Source: Aeromonas caviae
Lineage (GTDB): Bacteria > Pseudomonadota > Gammaproteobacteria > Enterobacterales > Aeromonadaceae
Assembly: GCF_000819785.1 (NCBI RefSeq)
Contig: NZ_CDBK01000084.1
Span: 1-32,978 of the forward strand
Reading direction: 5' to 3'
Length of the DNA: 32,978 nucleotides
Shown here: piece by piece, positions 32,127-32,978 of the stretch
Numbering within the stretch: position 1 is the first letter of the stretch
How the letters are laid out: every line of letters begins with the position of its first letter
Position numbers and translations under genes: made by a program
Notes under the pieces: model-generated
Databases searched by the model: none
Told to the model about the DNA's origin: nothing
Seen by the model: the letters and a program-made list of their open reading frames with translations, nothing else

Positions 32127-32176
32127 CGTGAGCGCGCTCACACAATTCGCCGCGCTTGCTCCCTACAATGGCCCCC
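32127..32176 (+). promoter_or_regulatory. CRP-dependent class II promoter of cdd
   Basis: The CRP site CGTGA-GCGCGC-TCACA (32127-32142) has one mismatch. A good -10, TACAAT, is at 32164-32169. With transcription start near 32176 the CRP site is centred at -41.5, the exact class II position, and no -35 hexamer is evident. This fits the known cAMP-CRP (and CytR) control of cdd in E. coli. Confidence 0.7.
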
Positions 32177-32199
32177 CAATTGGCCTTTGAGGACACAGT

Positions 32200-32978
32200 A
32201 TGCATCCCCGCTTTGCCAAGCCATTCGAGACCCTTTCCGCCCCGCTCCAGGCCGCCCTGCTGCCCATGCTGGGGGACGATTTCCAGGCCCGTTTCACCCC
32301 GGACCAGGTCGCGACCCTGAAAGCCGCCACCGGGCTGGATGACAGGGCCCTGCGTCTGGCCTTGCTGCCGCTGGCGGCCGCCTGCTCGGTGGCCCCCATC
32401 TCCAGGTTCTTCGTCGGCGCCATCGCCTGCGGCCTGAGCGGCACCTGGTACTTTGGCGCCAACATGGAGTTCGCGGGCCAGGGGCTGTTCCACTCGGTCC
32501 ATGCCGAGCAGTCCGCCATCTCCAACGCCTGGCTGGGTGGCGAGACCGGGATCTCCGAGATCACCGTGAACTACACCCCCTGCGGCCACTGCCGCCAGTT
32601 CATGAACGAGCTGAGCACCGCCAAGACCCTGAAGGTCTCCCTGCCGGACGATCTCAGCGAGCTGCAATCCTTCCTGCCCCACTCCTTCGGCCCCGCCGAT
32701 CTCGAGATCACCGATGCCCTGATGAGCCCCCAGGCTCACGACGAGCTGGTGCTCGAGAGCGACGACCCCCTATGGCAGGCTGCGCTCGCCGCCGCCCGCC
32801 AGAGCTATGCCCCCTACAGCCAGGGCTATGCCGCGGTGGCGCTGCAGTTCGAGGACGGGCGCATCTTCTGCGGCCGCTATGCCGAGAACGCCGCCTTCAA
32901 CCCGAGCCTGCCGCCGATGCAGATGGCCTGCGCCCACGCGGTGCTGGGTGGCGAGGATCTCGCCACCGTGCGCCGCGT
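32200..32978 (+). CDS. cdd: Cytidine deaminase (partial, runs off the window)
   Basis: The first 259 residues of a dimeric E. coli-type cytidine deaminase (about 294 expected), which converts cytidine and deoxycytidine to uridine and deoxyuridine in nucleoside salvage. The zinc site is complete: HAEQSAISNAW gives His and catalytic Glu, and PCGHCRQF the two Cys. The second, degenerate deaminase half (SYAPYSQGYAAVAL, AENAAFNPSLPPMQMA) follows. The start is ATG 32200 with GAGG 7 bp upstream. It follows yohJ-yohK, as in enterobacteria, but has its own CRP-type promoter. Confidence 0.95.
   Translation, partial: MHPRFAKPFETLSAPLQAALLPMLGDDFQARFTPDQVATLKAATGLDDRALRLALLPLAAACSVAPISRFFVGAIACGLSGTWYFGANMEFAGQGLFHSVHAEQSAISNAWLGGETGISEITVNYTPCGHCRQFMNELSTAKTLKVSLPDDLSELQSFLPHSFGPADLEITDALMSPQAHDELVLESDDPLWQAALAAARQSYAPYSQGYAAVALQFEDGRIFCGRYAENAAFNPSLPPMQMACAHAVLGGEDLATVRR

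Noticed and set aside
31269..32739. Long minus-strand frames opposite yohK and cdd
   Set aside because: Shadows of the two recognised genes; His/Gln/Gly-rich translation typical of antisense GC-rich DNA.
1..32978. CRISPR array, tRNA or rRNA genes
   Set aside because: No regularly spaced repeats with unique spacers and no tRNA- or rRNA-like sequence were noticed on reading either strand.

Overview
The window looks like a gammaproteobacterial chromosome, most likely Aeromonas. The GC-rich right end carries sbcB, an alpha-galactosidase, yohJ, yohK and cdd, with CRP-type operators in front of several of these genes. The genus is inferred from protein style and gene order; there is no rRNA or housekeeping marker in the window. 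To the left of sbcB, GC content and gene style shift repeatedly, as expected of an accessory island assembled in layers. A P4-type tyrosine integrase with an AlpA-like regulator sits directly against sbcB, and the island runs off the left edge.

Region 1 (1-8280) is a TetR-controlled RND efflux locus. A fragment of a zinc-type dehydrogenase/quinone reductase is joined near position 150 to the 3' side of a NodT/OprM-type outer-membrane factor gene, which also has an amber codon in place of a conserved Trp. Divergent from it are tetR, a lipoprotein membrane-fusion protein, an RND pump, a short-chain dehydrogenase and a FabF-like ketoacyl-ACP synthase. Two 26-bp operators of matching design overlap the predicted promoters, so tetR, the outer-membrane gene and the pump operon probably form one regulon.

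Region 2 (8281-10450) is AT-rich debris. It holds a minus-strand gene broken by several frameshifts, a cut-off downstream gene that ends almost at the fabF stop, a paired palindromic site with 30-bp spacing, palindromes and a terminator-like hairpin, but no convincing intact gene.

Region 3 (10453-23045) is the defence core. Seven minus-strand genes are tightly coupled: hsdM, hsdS, a DUF262 protein, a second DUF262 protein with a DUF1524-like HNH end, hsdR, a YgjP-type metallopeptidase and a 354-residue protein of unknown family. Start and stop codons overlap or abut at every junction except a 107-bp gap before hsdR. This looks like a type I restriction system merged with a GmrSD-like type IV pair, plus two uncharacterised accessory genes. 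Two small plus-strand genes converge on it.

Region 4 (23185-26956) carries a DSLG-repeat secreted protein with a doubtful start, a sirtuin with an incomplete zinc site, a cyclic-phosphate-type receiver gene with an amber codon, an AlpA-like regulator whose ribosome binding site lies in a hairpin, and the integrase.

Region 5 (26957-32978) is core chromosome: sbcB, a small exported outer-membrane-like protein behind a perfect CRP consensus, a GH36 alpha-galactosidase, yohJ-yohK (CidA/LrgA and CidB/LrgB families) and cdd, which is cut by the window edge.
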